Assembly: GCF_011758805.1 (NCBI RefSeq)
Contig: NZ_JAANOW010000001.1
Coordinates: 2,046,001-2,110,000 of the forward strand
DNA from: Mycolicibacterium fluoranthenivorans
GTDB taxonomy: Bacteria; Actinomycetota; Actinomycetes; Mycobacteriales; Mycobacteriaceae
Length of the DNA stretch: 64,000 nucleotides
Direction: 5' to 3'
Under the pieces are notes generated by a model, which worked only from the letters and a program-made list of their open reading frames with translations, was not told the origin of the DNA and ran no database searches. Of the stretch, positions 18,210 to 28,276 are shown piece by piece; the stretch's first letter is position 1; each line of letters starts with the position of its first letter. The translations under genes were made by a program, and so were the position numbers.

Positions 18210-18596
18210 ATGCCCGAACGCAATGTGCTCGGCGGTCCGCTGGAACCCTGTGGGACGGAACCGCTCACCGGCTTCTACCGTGACGGCTGCTGCTCGACCG
18301 GCCCCGAGGATCCGGGTATGCACTCGATCTGCGCGGTGGTGACGCGGGAGTTCCTGGACCATCAGCGTTCCATCGGCAACGACCTGTCGACACCGATGCC
18401 GCAGTACCGGTTCCCCGGACTGCAGCCGGGCGACCGGTGGTGCGTGACCGCGCCCAACTGGCTGCGCGCCTACGAGGACGGGTGCGCGGCGCCGGTGGTG
18501 ATGGCGTGCACACACGAGCGCACCCTGGACGTGGTGCCCTTGGAGGCGCTCGCCGAACATGCCGTCGACGTGCCCGACGACGCCAGCGATCTCTGA
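18210..18596 (+). CDS. DUF2237 family protein
   Basis: A 128-residue protein that matches the DUF2237 pattern nearly end to end: NVLGGPLEPC, TGFYRDGCC, MHSICAVVTREFL and GDRWCVTAPNW, with several conserved cysteines that may bind metal. The biochemical role of the family is unknown to me. It is followed 85 bases later by mbtK on the same strand. Confidence 0.85.
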   Translation: MPERNVLGGPLEPCGTEPLTGFYRDGCCSTGPEDPGMHSICAVVTREFLDHQRSIGNDLSTPMPQYRFPGLQPGDRWCVTAPNWLRAYEDGCAAPVVMACTHERTLDVVPLEALAEHAVDVPDDASDL

Positions 18597-18681
18597 CGGC
18601 CGAGCACGGTATCGCAGGGCTGCGCCCACCGCCGGTGTAGCCCACCCGAACGTCATGGTGTTGGGTAGGCTCGGCGCTCAA

Positions 18682-19311
18682 ATGATCGACTCTGACGACG
18701 TGCTCCCCATCCTGCCGCGCGAGCTGACCACGATCTCCGACGAGGTCCGCCACGTCCCGGCGCCGGCGATCCCGCAGATCGCCGCACCGTACGCGGCCCG
18801 CCTGGCCGACCCCGATTCCGACGCCGAGCTGGTCTCGGAGTGGATGAACCTGCCGCATCTGGCGCAGGCGTGGGAGTACGACTGGCCGCCGGAGCGCTGG
18901 CGGTTGTACCTCAAGGCCCAGCTGGCCGGCACGTTCTCTCGCCCGTTCATCACCAGCCGCAAGGGCGAGCAGATCGGCTACATCGAATTGTACAGAGCGG
19001 CAAAAGATTCCATCGCCACGCGGTACGACGCCGATCCGTACGACCTGGGCATGCACGCCGCGATCGCCGACACGAAGCTGGTGAACCGGGGTATCGCCCC
19101 GCTCATCATGCCGAAGCTGCTGGCCGACCTGTTCGCCGCCGAGCCGCAGTGCCGCCGCGTGATGTTCGACCCCGACCACCGCAACCTCGGTGCCCGCCGG
19201 CTGGTCGAATACGTCGGATGCACGTTCCTGGGCGAGCATCAGATGTCGAATCGCCGGATGGCGCTCTACGTGTTTCCCCGGACCCCGGACGACATCCCGG
19301 AGCACAGATAG
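18682..19311 (+). CDS. mbtK: Mycobactin lysine N-acyltransferase (GNAT fold)
   Basis: A 209-residue acyltransferase of the IucB/MbtK type that transfers the lipid chain to the epsilon-amino group of (hydroxy)lysine in mycobactin. Conserved stretches are EWMNLPHLAQAWEYDWP, ELYRAAKD, DADPYDLGMHAAI and FDPDHRN. These closely follow M. tuberculosis Rv1347c, which has 210 residues. The start at 18682 gives that length; an ATG at 18655 is in frame. It converges with mbtN, with 10 bases between the stops. Only a weak iron-box half-site lies upstream (around 18660-18678). Confidence 0.92.
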   Translation: MIDSDDVLPILPRELTTISDEVRHVPAPAIPQIAAPYAARLADPDSDAELVSEWMNLPHLAQAWEYDWPPERWRLYLKAQLAGTFSRPFITSRKGEQIGYIELYRAAKDSIATRYDADPYDLGMHAAIADTKLVNRGIAPLIMPKLLADLFAAEPQCRRVMFDPDHRNLGARRLVEYVGCTFLGEHQMSNRRMALYVFPRTPDDIPEHR

Positions 19312-19321
19312 CCGCTCGGGG

Positions 19322-20482
19322 TCAGTGGGCCATCATCGCGGCGTAGCCGTCGTGGTCGGGCTTCATCGCCGCGGCGACCAATTCCCACAGCACCTCGTCG
19401 GTGCCGCCGCCCACCCGGGCCAGCTTCATATCGCGCCACCACTGACCCATCGGGGTCTCGTCGATGAGATAGCCTGTGCCGCCGAAGATGTGCATGCACT
19501 CCGAGACCACCTCTTCACCGAGGCGGGCCGCGGTGACTTTCATCGCGGCCGCGGTGCGCAGGTCCAGCTTCTTGCCGGCCGCGATGCCGGTCAGGGCGTG
19601 CCGCAGCATGTCCACCCGGGCCTGCAGGTCGGCGATACGCATCCGCAGGGCCTGGTGTTCGTACAGCGTGTGACCGAATTGGCGGCGATCCATCATGCGC
19701 GCCAAGGTGATTCCCAGCAGGCGTTGGCAGTTGCTGGCGACCTGGCCGGCCACCGACATCCGTTCGTGGGCCAGGCCCCAGGAGATCGCGGCCAGGCCGG
19801 TGCCCGCGCGGGCCACCAGCGCCTCGGCGGGCACCCAGGTGTCGATGTGCACGGCGGCGGTGTCCAGCGGCCCGGCGCCCACCTTGCGGTAAGGCGCCTG
19901 AACCCGCACCCCGGGATCGTCGAGCGGCACGGCGATGACGACGACGTTGCCCTTCCGGCTGGACGGGTCGTCGCCGACATCGCGCGCTACGGCCATCACA
20001 TAGTCGGCGATGGGCGACAGCGAGACGAACTTCTTGACACCTCTGACCTCGAAACCACCACGCGCCGAACGTACTTCGGTGCCGACGATCTGCAGGTCGG
20101 AGCCACCGGACTCCTCGGACGCGCCGATGCACAGGACCGCGTCACCGCGGATGGCCCGCTCTGCGATATCGCGCAGATAGTCGTGACGGGCGAATCGGCG
20201 CAGAATGGCGATCGCCGAATCGTGCAGGCTCACCCCGACGGCGATACCGGCCGAACCCAGCTTCCCCAGTTCGATCGCCAGCGCGATCACATCCGCGACG
20301 TCGGGCTGCTGTGCGTCACCCCATTTGGCGGCGAACACGCCCTCCCGGCCCAGATACTCGATGAGTGCGCGCGGAAAGTGTTCCGTCGCTTCGGCTTCGG
20401 CGGTCCAGGCCCTGACCTGATCGTTGAACACCCGCTCGAGCAGGGCGGAGAAGTCCTCGTCGGACGGCGCGGCGAGCGTCAC
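19322..20482 (-). CDS. mbtN: Acyl-[ACP] dehydrogenase of mycobactin synthesis (FadE14)
   Basis: A 386-residue acyl-CoA dehydrogenase-fold flavoprotein, the same length as M. tuberculosis FadE14. It introduces the cis double bond in the mycobactin acyl chain while the chain is held on MbtL. Typical features are [27 protein letters not shown] and the C-terminal [14 protein letters not shown] region. The GTG at 20482 lies in a GTGA overlap with mbtM, and this start gives the family length. Third gene of the mbtL-mbtM-mbtN operon. Confidence 0.92.
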   Translation of the reverse strand: MTLAAPSDEDFSALLERVFNDQVRAWTAEAEATEHFPRALIEYLGREGVFAAKWGDAQQPDVADVIALAIELGKLGSAGIAVGVSLHDSAIAILRRFARHDYLRDIAERAIRGDAVLCIGASEESGGSDLQIVGTEVRSARGGFEVRGVKKFVSLSPIADYVMAVARDVGDDPSSRKGNVVVIAVPLDDPGVRVQAPYRKVGAGPLDTAAVHIDTWVPAEALVARAGTGLAAISWGLAHERMSVAGQVASNCQRLLGITLARMMDRRQFGHTLYEHQALRMRIADLQARVDMLRHALTGIAAGKKLDLRTAAAMKVTAARLGEEVVSECMHIFGGTGYLIDETPMGQWWRDMKLARVGGGTDEVLWELVAAAMKPDHDGYAAMMAH

Positions 20483-22056
20483 GGTGCGGCCTCCAGATTG
20501 CGCTTGACCTCGAGCCTGCGCAGCTTGCCCGAGGAGGTGCGCGGCAACGACCCGGGCCGCACGAACACCACTTCGGCGGGCACCACGCCGCATTCGGAGG
20601 CGACGCGCTGCACCAGCGCACTGCGCGCGGCGGGTTCGTCGGCGCCCTTGAACTCCGCGGCGATCACCAGGCCGGGCCGCGTTGAGGGGCCGTCGGTGCC
20701 GATCGCGACCACCGCCCCCGGGCGGATTCCGTCGACCTGGGCGGCCACCTGCTCGATCTCGGTGGGGAAGATGTTACGTCCGGCCACGGTGATGATCTCC
20801 TTGGCGCGTCCGCAGATGACCAGGCTGCCGTCCAGAAGGTACCCGATATCGCCTGTGGGAAACCAGTTTCCGTGATCGACCGGAGTTTCGCCGAGGTAAC
20901 CGGTCATCATGGACGTGCCCCGGATCTCGACCTCGCCGACCTCGCGATCGGCGATACTGTCGACGAACTGCTCGCGTGGGGCGACCCTGATCTCCATCCC
21001 GGGGATCGCCTCACCGAGCACCGCGTGCTTTCGGACGAAGCCGCCGTCATCGCTCACGACGTGGATCTCGTCGAGCCGCAGACCACTGCCGGGCGTGGGA
21101 ACACTCACCGCACAGTTGGATTCGGCCAGGCCGTAGGAGGGGGCGAGCGCGCCCGGGTCCAGTCCGAAGCGGGCCATCTCGGTGGCGAACCGTTGGCTGC
21201 CGTCGCAATCGACGGGTTCGCCGCCGTTGAGGGCGAAGCGCAGGTGCGAGAAGTCCACGTCACTGACCAGGCGGGCGTATTTCCCGACGATGTTGTAGGC
21301 CATGTTCGGTGCCGCGGTCAGGGTGGCGCGGCTCTCGGTCAGCCAGGCCAGCCAGCCGAACGGCTGGGCGGAGAACGCCGAGGTGGGTGCGTGCCACAGG
21401 TTCGCCCCGCCGAGCGCGGTGGTGAGCAGGAAGGACAGCCCCATATCGTGATAGAGCGGCAGCCAGGAGTGCCCGGTGTCGTCGGCTCCGACGCCGACGC
21501 GGTCCACCAGTGCCCGAAGGTTGGCGAGCACCGCCTCGGGTGAAAGTTGGGCGGTACGAGGCGTGCCCGTGGATCCGGCGGTGCCCTGCAGGACCGCGAC
21601 GGCGCTGCCCACGGTGCCGTGGTGAGTGGTCGAGCGCTGGGCGAGCGCGACCGCGGTCACATCGGCCACGGTCACGTCGCCGCCGACGGAGTCGAGTTCG
21701 CGAAGGTGGGTGCCGTGGCTGAACACCGAACGCACGCCGATGCTCTCGAAACGCGACAGGGTGGCTCGGGCCCAGCGTTGCGGGTCGGCGCCGCGGACCG
21801 GTCCGGGCAGGATCGACACGGCGGCCCCGGCCAGCAGGGCACCGGTGATCGCGGCGATGAATTCGACGTTCGGATCGCCCACCAGGCCGACGGCCTGGGC
21901 GCCCTCGGCACAGATGCGTTCGGCGACGTTCTCGGCGCGGGCGTGTACCTCTGCCCACGGATGGCGGTGCCAGGTGCCGGCGGCGGTGTCGAAGACGTGC
22001 AGGTCGTTGTTCGACCCGGTCATCGCGGCCGAGAGGGCTTGGGCGAGGACACTCAC
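20479..22056 (-). CDS. mbtM: Long-chain fatty acyl-AMP ligase of mycobactin synthesis (FadD33)
   Basis: A 525-residue adenylate-forming enzyme that activates a fatty acid and loads it on the carrier MbtL. Motifs are the P-loop-like [43 protein letters not shown] and the C-terminal Lys in SSGKLRR. The start is GTG in a GTGA overlap with mbtL. The gene order mbtL-M-N with convergent mbtK matches the second mycobactin locus of mycobacteria. Confidence 0.92.
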   Translation of the reverse strand: MSVLAQALSAAMTGSNNDLHVFDTAAGTWHRHPWAEVHARAENVAERICAEGAQAVGLVGDPNVEFIAAITGALLAGAAVSILPGPVRGADPQRWARATLSRFESIGVRSVFSHGTHLRELDSVGGDVTVADVTAVALAQRSTTHHGTVGSAVAVLQGTAGSTGTPRTAQLSPEAVLANLRALVDRVGVGADDTGHSWLPLYHDMGLSFLLTTALGGANLWHAPTSAFSAQPFGWLAWLTESRATLTAAPNMAYNIVGKYARLVSDVDFSHLRFALNGGEPVDCDGSQRFATEMARFGLDPGALAPSYGLAESNCAVSVPTPGSGLRLDEIHVVSDDGGFVRKHAVLGEAIPGMEIRVAPREQFVDSIADREVGEVEIRGTSMMTGYLGETPVDHGNWFPTGDIGYLLDGSLVICGRAKEIITVAGRNIFPTEIEQVAAQVDGIRPGAVVAIGTDGPSTRPGLVIAAEFKGADEPAARSALVQRVASECGVVPAEVVFVRPGSLPRTSSGKLRRLEVKRNLEAAP

Positions 22057-22322
22057 GAGTTGGCCTGCCCGGCGGGCAGTTTGGCGGTGATGGTGTCCTC
22101 CAGCTGGCCGATGGTCTCGCAGCTGAGCAGATCTTCTTCGGTCAGGGCCGCGTCGAGGCGGTCCTCGATGGCCACCATGCCGACGGCGAACGCCACTGAA
22201 TCCATGCCGAGATCGTCGATCAGCCTGGAGTCGCGGGTGACCTTGCTGACGTCGATGCTGAGATCGTCTCTCAGGACCGCGAGCAGCTCGGGGTTGACAG
22301 CAGCGGACGGTGACTGTTCCAT
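22053..22322 (-). CDS. mbtL: Acyl carrier protein of mycobactin synthesis
   Basis: An 89-residue carrier protein with the phosphopantetheine attachment serine Ser42 in DLGMDSVAF. It carries the fatty acyl chain between MbtM (loading), MbtN (desaturation) and MbtK (transfer). First gene of the operon. The iron-box-like sequence at 22347-22365 is 25 bases upstream, consistent with IdeR repression when iron is plentiful. Confidence 0.92.
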   Translation of the reverse strand: MEQSPSAAVNPELLAVLRDDLSIDVSKVTRDSRLIDDLGMDSVAFAVGMVAIEDRLDAALTEEDLLSCETIGQLEDTITAKLPAGQANS

Positions 22323-22346
22323 GTCGGGGGACGCTACACCGGGTAG

Positions 22347-22365
22347 TTAGCTAAGGCTAGGCTTA
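22347..22365 (-). promoter_or_regulatory. IdeR iron-box-like site upstream of mbtL
   Basis: TTAGCTAAGGCTAGGCTTA matches 14 of 19 positions of the iron-box consensus TTAGGTTAGGCTAACCTAA. It lies 25-43 bases before the mbtL start, where it would cover the promoter of mbtL-M-N. Confidence 0.65.
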
Positions 22366-22391
22366 CAGCGGCTCATGCGCTGTTGGGTGTC

Positions 22392-23453
22392 TCACCAGGT
22401 GGGCCCCGCGAGCTCGGTGCTGCCCCGGCGTTTCCCACCGTCGATGCTCACGAAGGCCGGAACCAGCTCGCTGGTGACCAGCCCGTGCCGGGCGGTCAAC
22501 TCGTCGACGACCGCGAATCCTGCCGCGATGCGGGCCGGCGTATCCACCACGATCGTGGTGACCGGTACCTGACGGCCCAACTGCATCAGCTTGTCTCCGT
22601 GCGGCTCATGGTCGCCGTGAAACCCCCAGATACCGCGCACCACGGTCACCCCGCTGACCGTGTGGTGTTCGCGCAGCCGCGCCACCAGTGCGCGGTGGAT
22701 CGGCGTGGCGCCGGTCGATGTCGACACGGTGCTCTCCGAGGTGTGGATCATCAGCTTCTGCCGCAGCGGACGCCCGGCTGCGTCGATCTCGGGCACCGTG
22801 GGCGGGGGCGCGATCAGCCGACCGTCACGTTTGCAGAGCTGGGCGCGTTCCAGCGTCATGGTGGCGCTGGGCACCAGCCGCTTCAGCTCCGGTGTCGCCG
22901 CCGCGACCTGCTCGCCGGTGCCGGCGGCGATGATCATCAACGGCACGTCGGTGTTGGCACTGAAGAAGCGCGCCCGCCTGCGCTGCCCGGCCACGGTGCC
23001 GTCGACCCCGAGGAAGACCGCAGCGCCGGCGAATCCGTGCGCATGCAGCACGTCGCAGACCGCGCGGTAGGCCGGCCGCCCCTCGACGCGGGTCTGCCGC
23101 CCGATGTAGAGGGTGAGTTTGGCCTGGTCGGGCAGGGGGGCGCCGAGGAGTCGAGCCCGCTCCAGCGTCACGACGCCGCGGCTGATCATCGCCACCGCTT
23201 GTTCGGATATCGCGGTGATCCGTTCGGCGCGGTCCACCGCGGCGACGGCGACCGGCAGATCTTCCGACTGGGTCAGCGTCGCGTCGCTGCGCAGAACGTG
23301 GCGCGGACCGAACCCGGCGCTGCCGCGCAGCACCACACTGGTGGCGATCCGCTGCGAGCCGAACAGGTCCAGCAACTCGTCGGCGACGAAGCCGCGTTTA
23401 CCGCGCAACCGCTCACCGAAGTACGCCGTCAGCTTGAGGTATTCCGTGCTCAC
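22392..23453 (-). CDS. Protein with three tandem DUF190 (PII-like) domains
   Basis: A 353-residue cytoplasmic protein that seems to contain three DUF190 units: about 1-100 (LKLTAYFGERLRG ... GFGPRHVLRSD), 120-220 (KLTLYIGRQTRVEG ... AAVFLGVDG) and 245-330 (KLMIHTSES ... VTVVRGIWGFHG). DUF190 has a PII-like ferredoxin fold and often neighbours fluoride channel genes, as here, where it overlaps crcB by GTGA. Most family members have one domain. A trimer-like arrangement within one chain is possible because PII proteins are trimers; that is inference. The ligand is unknown. Confidence 0.8.
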   Translation of the reverse strand: MSTEYLKLTAYFGERLRGKRGFVADELLDLFGSQRIATSVVLRGSAGFGPRHVLRSDATLTQSEDLPVAVAAVDRAERITAISEQAVAMISRGVVTLERARLLGAPLPDQAKLTLYIGRQTRVEGRPAYRAVCDVLHAHGFAGAAVFLGVDGTVAGQRRRARFFSANTDVPLMIIAAGTGEQVAAATPELKRLVPSATMTLERAQLCKRDGRLIAPPPTVPEIDAAGRPLRQKLMIHTSESTVSTSTGATPIHRALVARLREHHTVSGVTVVRGIWGFHGDHEPHGDKLMQLGRQVPVTTIVVDTPARIAAGFAVVDELTARHGLVTSELVPAFVSIDGGKRRGSTELAGPTW

Positions 23454-23827
23454 ACGAGCCTCCCGACGGTCAGTCCCAGCCAGGCCGCGCCCAACCCGAG
23501 CACCACGCTGATCACGATATTGGCCACCGCCGGCCACACCTGACGTTCCTCGCCGAGCCGCTGTGTCTCCAGCATCCACGTCGAGAACGTGGTGTATGCG
23601 CCGACGAAGGCGGTGCCGGCCAACAGCGCGGCGTTCGGGCTCAGCGCCATACCGCCGAAGAAGCCCAACAGCCCCGCCCCGCTGACGTTCACGGCCAACG
23701 TGCCGACCGGGAACGGCCGGGACAACCGCTTGGCCGCGTGTTTGGTCACCGCCTTGTCCACCAGGAACCGGGACACCGCACCGAACCCGCCGATCACGGC
23801 GACGCCCATCCACACCGCGAAGGTCAT
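23450..23827 (-). CDS. crcB: Fluoride channel subunit (Fluc/CrcB)
   Basis: A 125-residue protein with four membrane helices. It has the conserved FGAVSRF loop near residue 16, the Asn in LAVNVSG and the pore motif [11 protein letters not shown]. Fluc channels are antiparallel dimers that expel fluoride. This and the next gene are two different small subunits overlapping by ATGA, so they probably form a heterodimer with one chain in each orientation. Confidence 0.9.
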   Translation of the reverse strand: MTFAVWMGVAVIGGFGAVSRFLVDKAVTKHAAKRLSRPFPVGTLAVNVSGAGLLGFFGGMALSPNAALLAGTAFVGAYTTFSTWMLETQRLGEERQVWPAVANIVISVVLGLGAAWLGLTVGRLV

Positions 23828-24219
23828 CGGACCCGCGCCCGTCGCACCAGTGCCGTGGTGATGTGCATGGCCAGCAACCCGAGCGCGATGCCGGCGACCG
23901 TGTAGGCGACGGCCAGGCCGTAGAAGCGGTGCTCCAGCATGGTCACCGTCTCGACCTGCATGGTGGAGAACGTCGTGAGGCCACCGCACAACCCGGTGCC
24001 CAGCAGCGGACGCCGGTAGGCCGAGGTCGGCAGCCGCTCGAGCAGTCGGGTGGTGAAGTACGCGAGCAGCACCGTGCCGACGATGTTGACGAGAAACGTC
24101 GGCCACGGCCACTGTCCGGGCAGCACCGGCAGCGCGTGCGCCAGCCCCGCGCGGGCCAGGGTGCCCAGTGCGCCGCCGGCGAACACGGCCGCCAGTTCAC
24201 GTCGGTCGAAACCAGCCAT
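23824..24219 (-). CDS. crcB: Fluoride channel subunit (Fluc/CrcB), second paralogue
   Basis: A 131-residue four-helix protein with [10 protein letters not shown], the Asn in LVNIVG and the pore motif [12 protein letters not shown]. It ends with a basic RRARVR tail, whereas the partner lacks one, consistent with opposite topologies in a heterodimer. First gene of the crcB-crcB-DUF190 operon. Only 48 bases separate its start from the divergent SARP-type regulator. I could not recognise a fluoride riboswitch there. Confidence 0.9.
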   Translation of the reverse strand: MAGFDRRELAAVFAGGALGTLARAGLAHALPVLPGQWPWPTFLVNIVGTVLLAYFTTRLLERLPTSAYRRPLLGTGLCGGLTTFSTMQVETVTMLEHRFYGLAVAYTVAGIALGLLAMHITTALVRRARVR

Positions 24220-24267
24220 GCCGCCCAGTATGTAGCCCGACGCGGGGACCGTTATGTTGGGCACACC

Positions 24268-27200
24268 ATGACGGTTGTGCGGATCTGTGTATTGGGCCCG
24301 GTCCGTGCCTGGGTCCATGGCGAGCCGGCGGGCAGGAGCGAAGCGACCGGGGAATTCAAGCCCGTCGATCTGGGTGGCCCCAAGCAGCGGGCGGTGCTGG
24401 CCCGACTGGTGCTCGCGCACGGCCAGGTGGTGTCGGTGGACCGGCTCATCGAGGACCTCTGGGAGGGCGAACCGCCGCCGAAAGCGCTGGCGGCGCTGCA
24501 GGCCTACATATCGCACCTGCGCCGGGTGCTCGAACCCGACCGGCAACGCCGGGCCGCCGCCCAGGTGATCGTCAGCGCCGCACCCGGATACTGCCTGCGG
24601 CTGCCCGACGACGCCGTCGATGCGTGGTCGGTGGAGGCGAAAACTATTGCCGCCGAGTCACAGTCGGATCTGCTGGAAGAGGTGCTCACCGAGTGGACGG
24701 GGGATCCCTACGTCGAGGTCGCCGACACGCTCTGGGCCGCACCGGAAGTCGCGCGGCTGACGGAGCTGCGGCTGTCGGCGGTCGAGTCCTACGCCGCCGC
24801 CCAGTCTGCCCTCGGTCAGCACGCGGTGGTGCTACGGGTGCTCGAACCCCATGCCCGCGACCATCCGGGCCGCGAGACCGCCGCCTGCCTGCTGGCCGCC
24901 GCCCAGTACCGGGCCGGGCGTCAGGTCGCGGCCCTGGAGGTGCTGCGTCGGACCCGCGACTACCTGACCGACGAGCTCGGGCTCGAACCCGGCCGGCCAC
25001 TGCGTGATCTGGAGCGCGACATCCTGCGCCAGGCCGAGCACCTCGACCCCATCGCGGTCACGCCCGCCGCGGCCGCCCCGGTGGCCTCGGCGCCGACGAG
25101 GTCGCGGACCCGGGGCCGGGCCGGTGAACTCGCCGCTCTGGAGACGGCCGCCACCGCCGCACGGCGCGACGGACTGAAGGTGGTGTGGATCGGCGGCGAA
25201 GCCGGAGCGGGCAAAACCACCCTGGCGGACACGGCCACCGCCACGCTGCACCAGGCGGGGTGGACGGTGGTGCTGGGGCGCTGCCCAGAGGTCGACGGCG
25301 CGCCACCGGGCTGGGCCTGGACCGAGGTTCTCGACCCGTTCCGGTCGAGTATGGAACCTGGGCAGGCGGGCGCCCTGGCTCCACTGCTGCACGACGGCCC
25401 GGCCACCGACAGCGGCGCGTTCTGGCTGGCGCACACCCTGGCCGAGGTGCTCGGCAACGCCGCGACCGCCCAGCCCCTGGCGATCGTCCTCGACGATCTG
25501 CACCGCACCGACGGTCTGACCCTGGAACTGCTGCGCCTGGTCTCCGACCGGCTCGGTGACCGGCCGGTGCTCGCGATCGGCACCTACCGCCCGTCGGAAT
25601 CGGGTGCCGAACTCGATATGGCCCGCGCCGCGCTGGCCAATCACACGGCCGCGCATCTGATGCTCACCGGGCTGGACGACGCGGCCATGGTCGAGCTGGC
25701 CACCGACTGCGGGCTGCCCGCGGTGACCGGAGCGACCCTGAAGTTGTTGCGGGACAGAACCGGTGGCAATCCGCTGTTCGTACGGGAGATGGCCCGGCTG
25801 ATGGTTGCCGAAGGAGCCGACGCAGCGCACGGCCGCGTGCCGGCCGGGGTGCGCGACGTGGTCCGCCGCCGGCTGGCCCGGCTGCCCGGGCAGACCGCCA
25901 CCGCCTTGCGGCAGGCCGCGGTGCTCGGCCGCGAAGTGGACCTGGATCTGCTGGAGGAACTGGCCCGCAGCGACGACGATCTGCTCGACGCGCTCGAACC
26001 CGCCGTACTGGCCGGCTTGCTCGACGAACCCGCGCCCGGCCGGATCCGATTTGCGCACAGCCTGATCCGCGACACTCTCTATGACGACACGTCACTGCTG
26101 CGCCGGACCCGGCTGCACGCCACGGCACTGAACATGTTGCGCGCACGCGGCACCGACGCCGCGTCGCTGGCCTATCATGCGGTGGCCGCCGCCACTCCCG
26201 AAACTGCCGCCGAGGCGGCAGAATTCGCGACCGCAGCCGCCCAGGAGGCCGATGCGGTCGGTGCGCCGGGCGAGGCGGCCCGGCAGTGGCGGGCCGCGGT
26301 GCGCATGCTGGAACTGGCGGCTGCGGATCCGCGGCGCGCGGTACCGGCCCGCTGCGGGCTGATCTCGGCGCTGGCCCGCGCGGGTGACGCCATCTCGGCG
26401 CGCGAGGAACTCAACCGCACCGTCACCCTCGTCGCCGGCGACGACGATCTGTTGGTGCGTGCGCTGACCGCGTTGGACAGTCCGCTGGTCTGGCGGCTGC
26501 GAACCGGCGATCACATCGACCCCGTCATCGTCGAACCGCTGCGGCGGATCCTGGCCCAGGACCACCCGCCGCCGGTGCGGGTCCGGCTGCTCATCACCTT
26601 GTTCAAGGAGGTCGAGGGCGCCGAGCACGAGGTGGCGATGGCGGCCAGCCTGGAGGCGCTGGAGCTGGCGCAGGCGCTGCATGCGGCCGACCCCGACGCA
26701 CATGCCCGGCTGTGGTGCGCGGCGCTGAACGTGCGTGCCTTTGCCGCCCTTGGTCCGGATCTGGCCGATCAACGTCAGCCGATGGCTGCCGCACTGCTGA
26801 AGGTCGCACAGGATTGCGGTGCCGTGGACTATCAAGCGGTGGGGCACTGGCTGCTGTTCCTCGCCGCATCGGGCCGCTCGGATCTGGCGGCCGCGCTTGA
26901 CCACGTCGATCAGGCCGTGGCCCGGGCCGGCACCGGTCAGCTGGCCTTCCTGCTCGGCGTGCTCGACGCCTATTCCGCCCAGTTGACGGTGCTGGCCGGA
27001 CGGCCGGACGAAGGGGAGGCCCGGTACCTGGCCGCCGGTGTCAGCCTGGCCGAGCATGGGGTGGCCAACGGGGCGCTGGTCGGTCTGGTCGGACGGGTCA
27101 GCGCGGCGCTGAGCCGCGGGGACCTCGCGCCGATGGCCGATGAGCTGCTGGTGCTGCACCGCACGATCTCGGCGACGATGGCCGACGGCGCGGTGCTGGC

Positions 27201-27543
27201 GCTGGTGTCGGCGGGCAGAATCGATGAGGCACAAGAGGTCTGGGCCCAGCGGGTGCCCACCGAGCGGTCCTATTACTGGGTGGCGATGACGACGTTGCGG
27301 GTGCACGCCGCCGTGGCCGTCGGTGATCTGGCGGTGGCGAAGGCGGAGGCGGCCGAGTTGTTGCCCTACAGCGGGCTGATGGCCGGGCTGGACAACGGCA
27401 CCCTGCTGACCGGGCCGGTGGACGAGGCGCTGGCCGTGCTGGCCGAGGCGACCGGCGATACCGCCGCGGCGGCCCGGTACCGGCGGGCCGCCGCGGAGCT
27501 ACGCACGCGCCTGGCCGCCGAGGCCGCGCGGCTGCTCCGTTAA
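24268..27543 (+). CDS. Large SARP/AfsR-type transcriptional regulator with AAA ATPase and TPR-like region
   Basis: A 1091-residue regulator. Residues 1-115 form an OmpR-like winged-helix DNA-binding domain. The bacterial transcriptional activator domain (BTAD) spans about 118-260. An ATPase region follows, with Walker [11 protein letters not shown] near 309-318 and Walker B LAIVLDD near 404-410. The last ~550 residues are Ala/Leu-rich helical repeats. Such proteins integrate ATP and a signal to activate metabolic genes. ATG 24268 fits the family N-terminus (RICVLGPV). The neighbours suggest no clear target; divergence from the fluoride operon makes that a candidate. It overlaps the hemerythrin gene by 4 bases tail to tail. 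Confidence 0.85.
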   Translation: MTVVRICVLGPVRAWVHGEPAGRSEATGEFKPVDLGGPKQRAVLARLVLAHGQVVSVDRLIEDLWEGEPPPKALAALQAYISHLRRVLEPDRQRRAAAQVIVSAAPGYCLRLPDDAVDAWSVEAKTIAAESQSDLLEEVLTEWTGDPYVEVADTLWAAPEVARLTELRLSAVESYAAAQSALGQHAVVLRVLEPHARDHPGRETAACLLAAAQYRAGRQVAALEVLRRTRDYLTDELGLEPGRPLRDLERDILRQAEHLDPIAVTPAAAAPVASAPTRSRTRGRAGELAALETAATAARRDGLKVVWIGGEAGAGKTTLADTATATLHQAGWTVVLGRCPEVDGAPPGWAWTEVLDPFRSSMEPGQAGALAPLLHDGPATDSGAFWLAHTLAEVLGNAATAQPLAIVLDDLHRTDGLTLELLRLVSDRLGDRPVLAIGTYRPSESGAELDMARAALANHTAAHLMLTGLDDAAMVELATDCGLPAVTGATLKLLRDRTGGNPLFVREMARLMVAEGADAAHGRVPAGVRDVVRRRLARLPGQTATALRQAAVLGREVDLDLLEELARSDDDLLDALEPAVLAGLLDEPAPGRIRFAHSLIRDTLYDDTSLLRRTRLHATALNMLRARGTDAASLAYHAVAAATPETAAEAAEFATAAAQEADAVGAPGEAARQWRAAVRMLELAAADPRRAVPARCGLISALARAGDAISAREELNRTVTLVAGDDDLLVRALTALDSPLVWRLRTGDHIDPVIVEPLRRILAQDHPPPVRVRLLITLFKEVEGAEHEVAMAASLEALELAQALHAADPDAHARLWCAALNVRAFAALGPDLADQRQPMAAALLKVAQDCGAVDYQAVGHWLLFLAASGRSDLAAALDHVDQAVARAGTGQLAFLLGVLDAYSAQLTVLAGRPDEGEARYLAAGVSLAEHGVANGALVGLVGRVSAALSRGDLAPMADELLVLHRTISATMADGAVLALVSAGRIDEAQEVWAQRVPTERSYYWVAMTTLRVHAAVAVGDLAVAKAEAAELLPYSGLMAGLDNGTLLTGPVDEALAVLAEATGDTAAAARYRRAAAELRTRLAAEAARLLR

Positions 27544-28202
27544 CCGAACACTCTGCGTTCAAAGCGCTTGTGGCGCCGCGACATCAGCTTGATGAACCCG
27601 AGGAGCAGCGGATTCGCCTCCGCCGCCAGCTGCGCGTACTCCGCCTCGGTTGCCGCGCCGACGATGCGCGGTCCGTCGAAGGACATCCGCCCGGCGCGCT
27701 GGGCCGCCTTCTCCACGACGGCCCAGTCGGTGACCGACACATGCCGGCGGATCACGCCGAAGACGTCACGCTCCTCGTCGGCGATGTGTTCGCACACCAG
27801 TTGGTGCAGGTCGGCCAGCGCGGTGGCCAGCGGTGCCGCCGTCGCCGGGCCGGGCACCTTCCCGAAGGCCGTGGCCAGCGAGGTGATGCGGTCCAGTCTG
27901 GGGACCAGGGCGGCATGGTCGTCGGTGAGTTCGGACAGATCGACGAAACTGCCCGCCGAGGCCGTGACGATCGGCCACAGCACCTCGTCCTCGACGGTGT
28001 GGTGATGGTGGATGGATTCGCACAGCAGGTGGAGGTAGCGGGTGACGTCCTTCGGATGAGCGCAGGTGTGGGCCCCGCCGGCCACCGCGGCCAGCAGTTC
28101 GGCGAGCCGGCCGACGTCATTGATCATGGCGCGGTGGGCCATGGTGATGCCGGACAGGTCGGGTTCGGTGCTCTGTTGCGCGGATTTTGGTGAGCTGTTC
28201 AT
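27540..28202 (-). CDS. Hemerythrin HHE domain protein
   Basis: A 220-residue helical protein. Candidate di-iron ligands are His in MAHRAMIND, the HHHHTVEDE stretch, His in TDDHAAL and HIADEERDV. Hemerythrin-like proteins bind O2, NO or peroxide, and in mycobacteria some affect stress responses. The start at 28202 (MNSSPKS) is one choice; MAHRAM downstream is another. It is divergent from pgm over about 75 bases. Confidence 0.82.
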   Translation of the reverse strand: MNSSPKSAQQSTEPDLSGITMAHRAMINDVGRLAELLAAVAGGAHTCAHPKDVTRYLHLLCESIHHHHTVEDEVLWPIVTASAGSFVDLSELTDDHAALVPRLDRITSLATAFGKVPGPATAAPLATALADLHQLVCEHIADEERDVFGVIRRHVSVTDWAVVEKAAQRAGRMSFDGPRIVGAATEAEYAQLAAEANPLLLGFIKLMSRRHKRFERRVFG

Positions 28203-28276
28203 GCCGCATACGTTGTCGCGCGGCACTTGTGGCGCACTTGCGGCGGGCTTGCAAGATGTGCGGAACAATCGAGGAC

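Noticed and set aside
18660..18678. Iron box upstream of mbtK
   Set aside because: Only about 10 of 19 positions match, mainly TAGGCT. This is too weak to call as a site, although mbtK is iron-regulated in other mycobacteria.
24220..24267. Fluoride riboswitch upstream of the crcB operon
   Set aside because: The 48-bp space is short and I could not find the conserved crcB-motif elements on the crcB strand.
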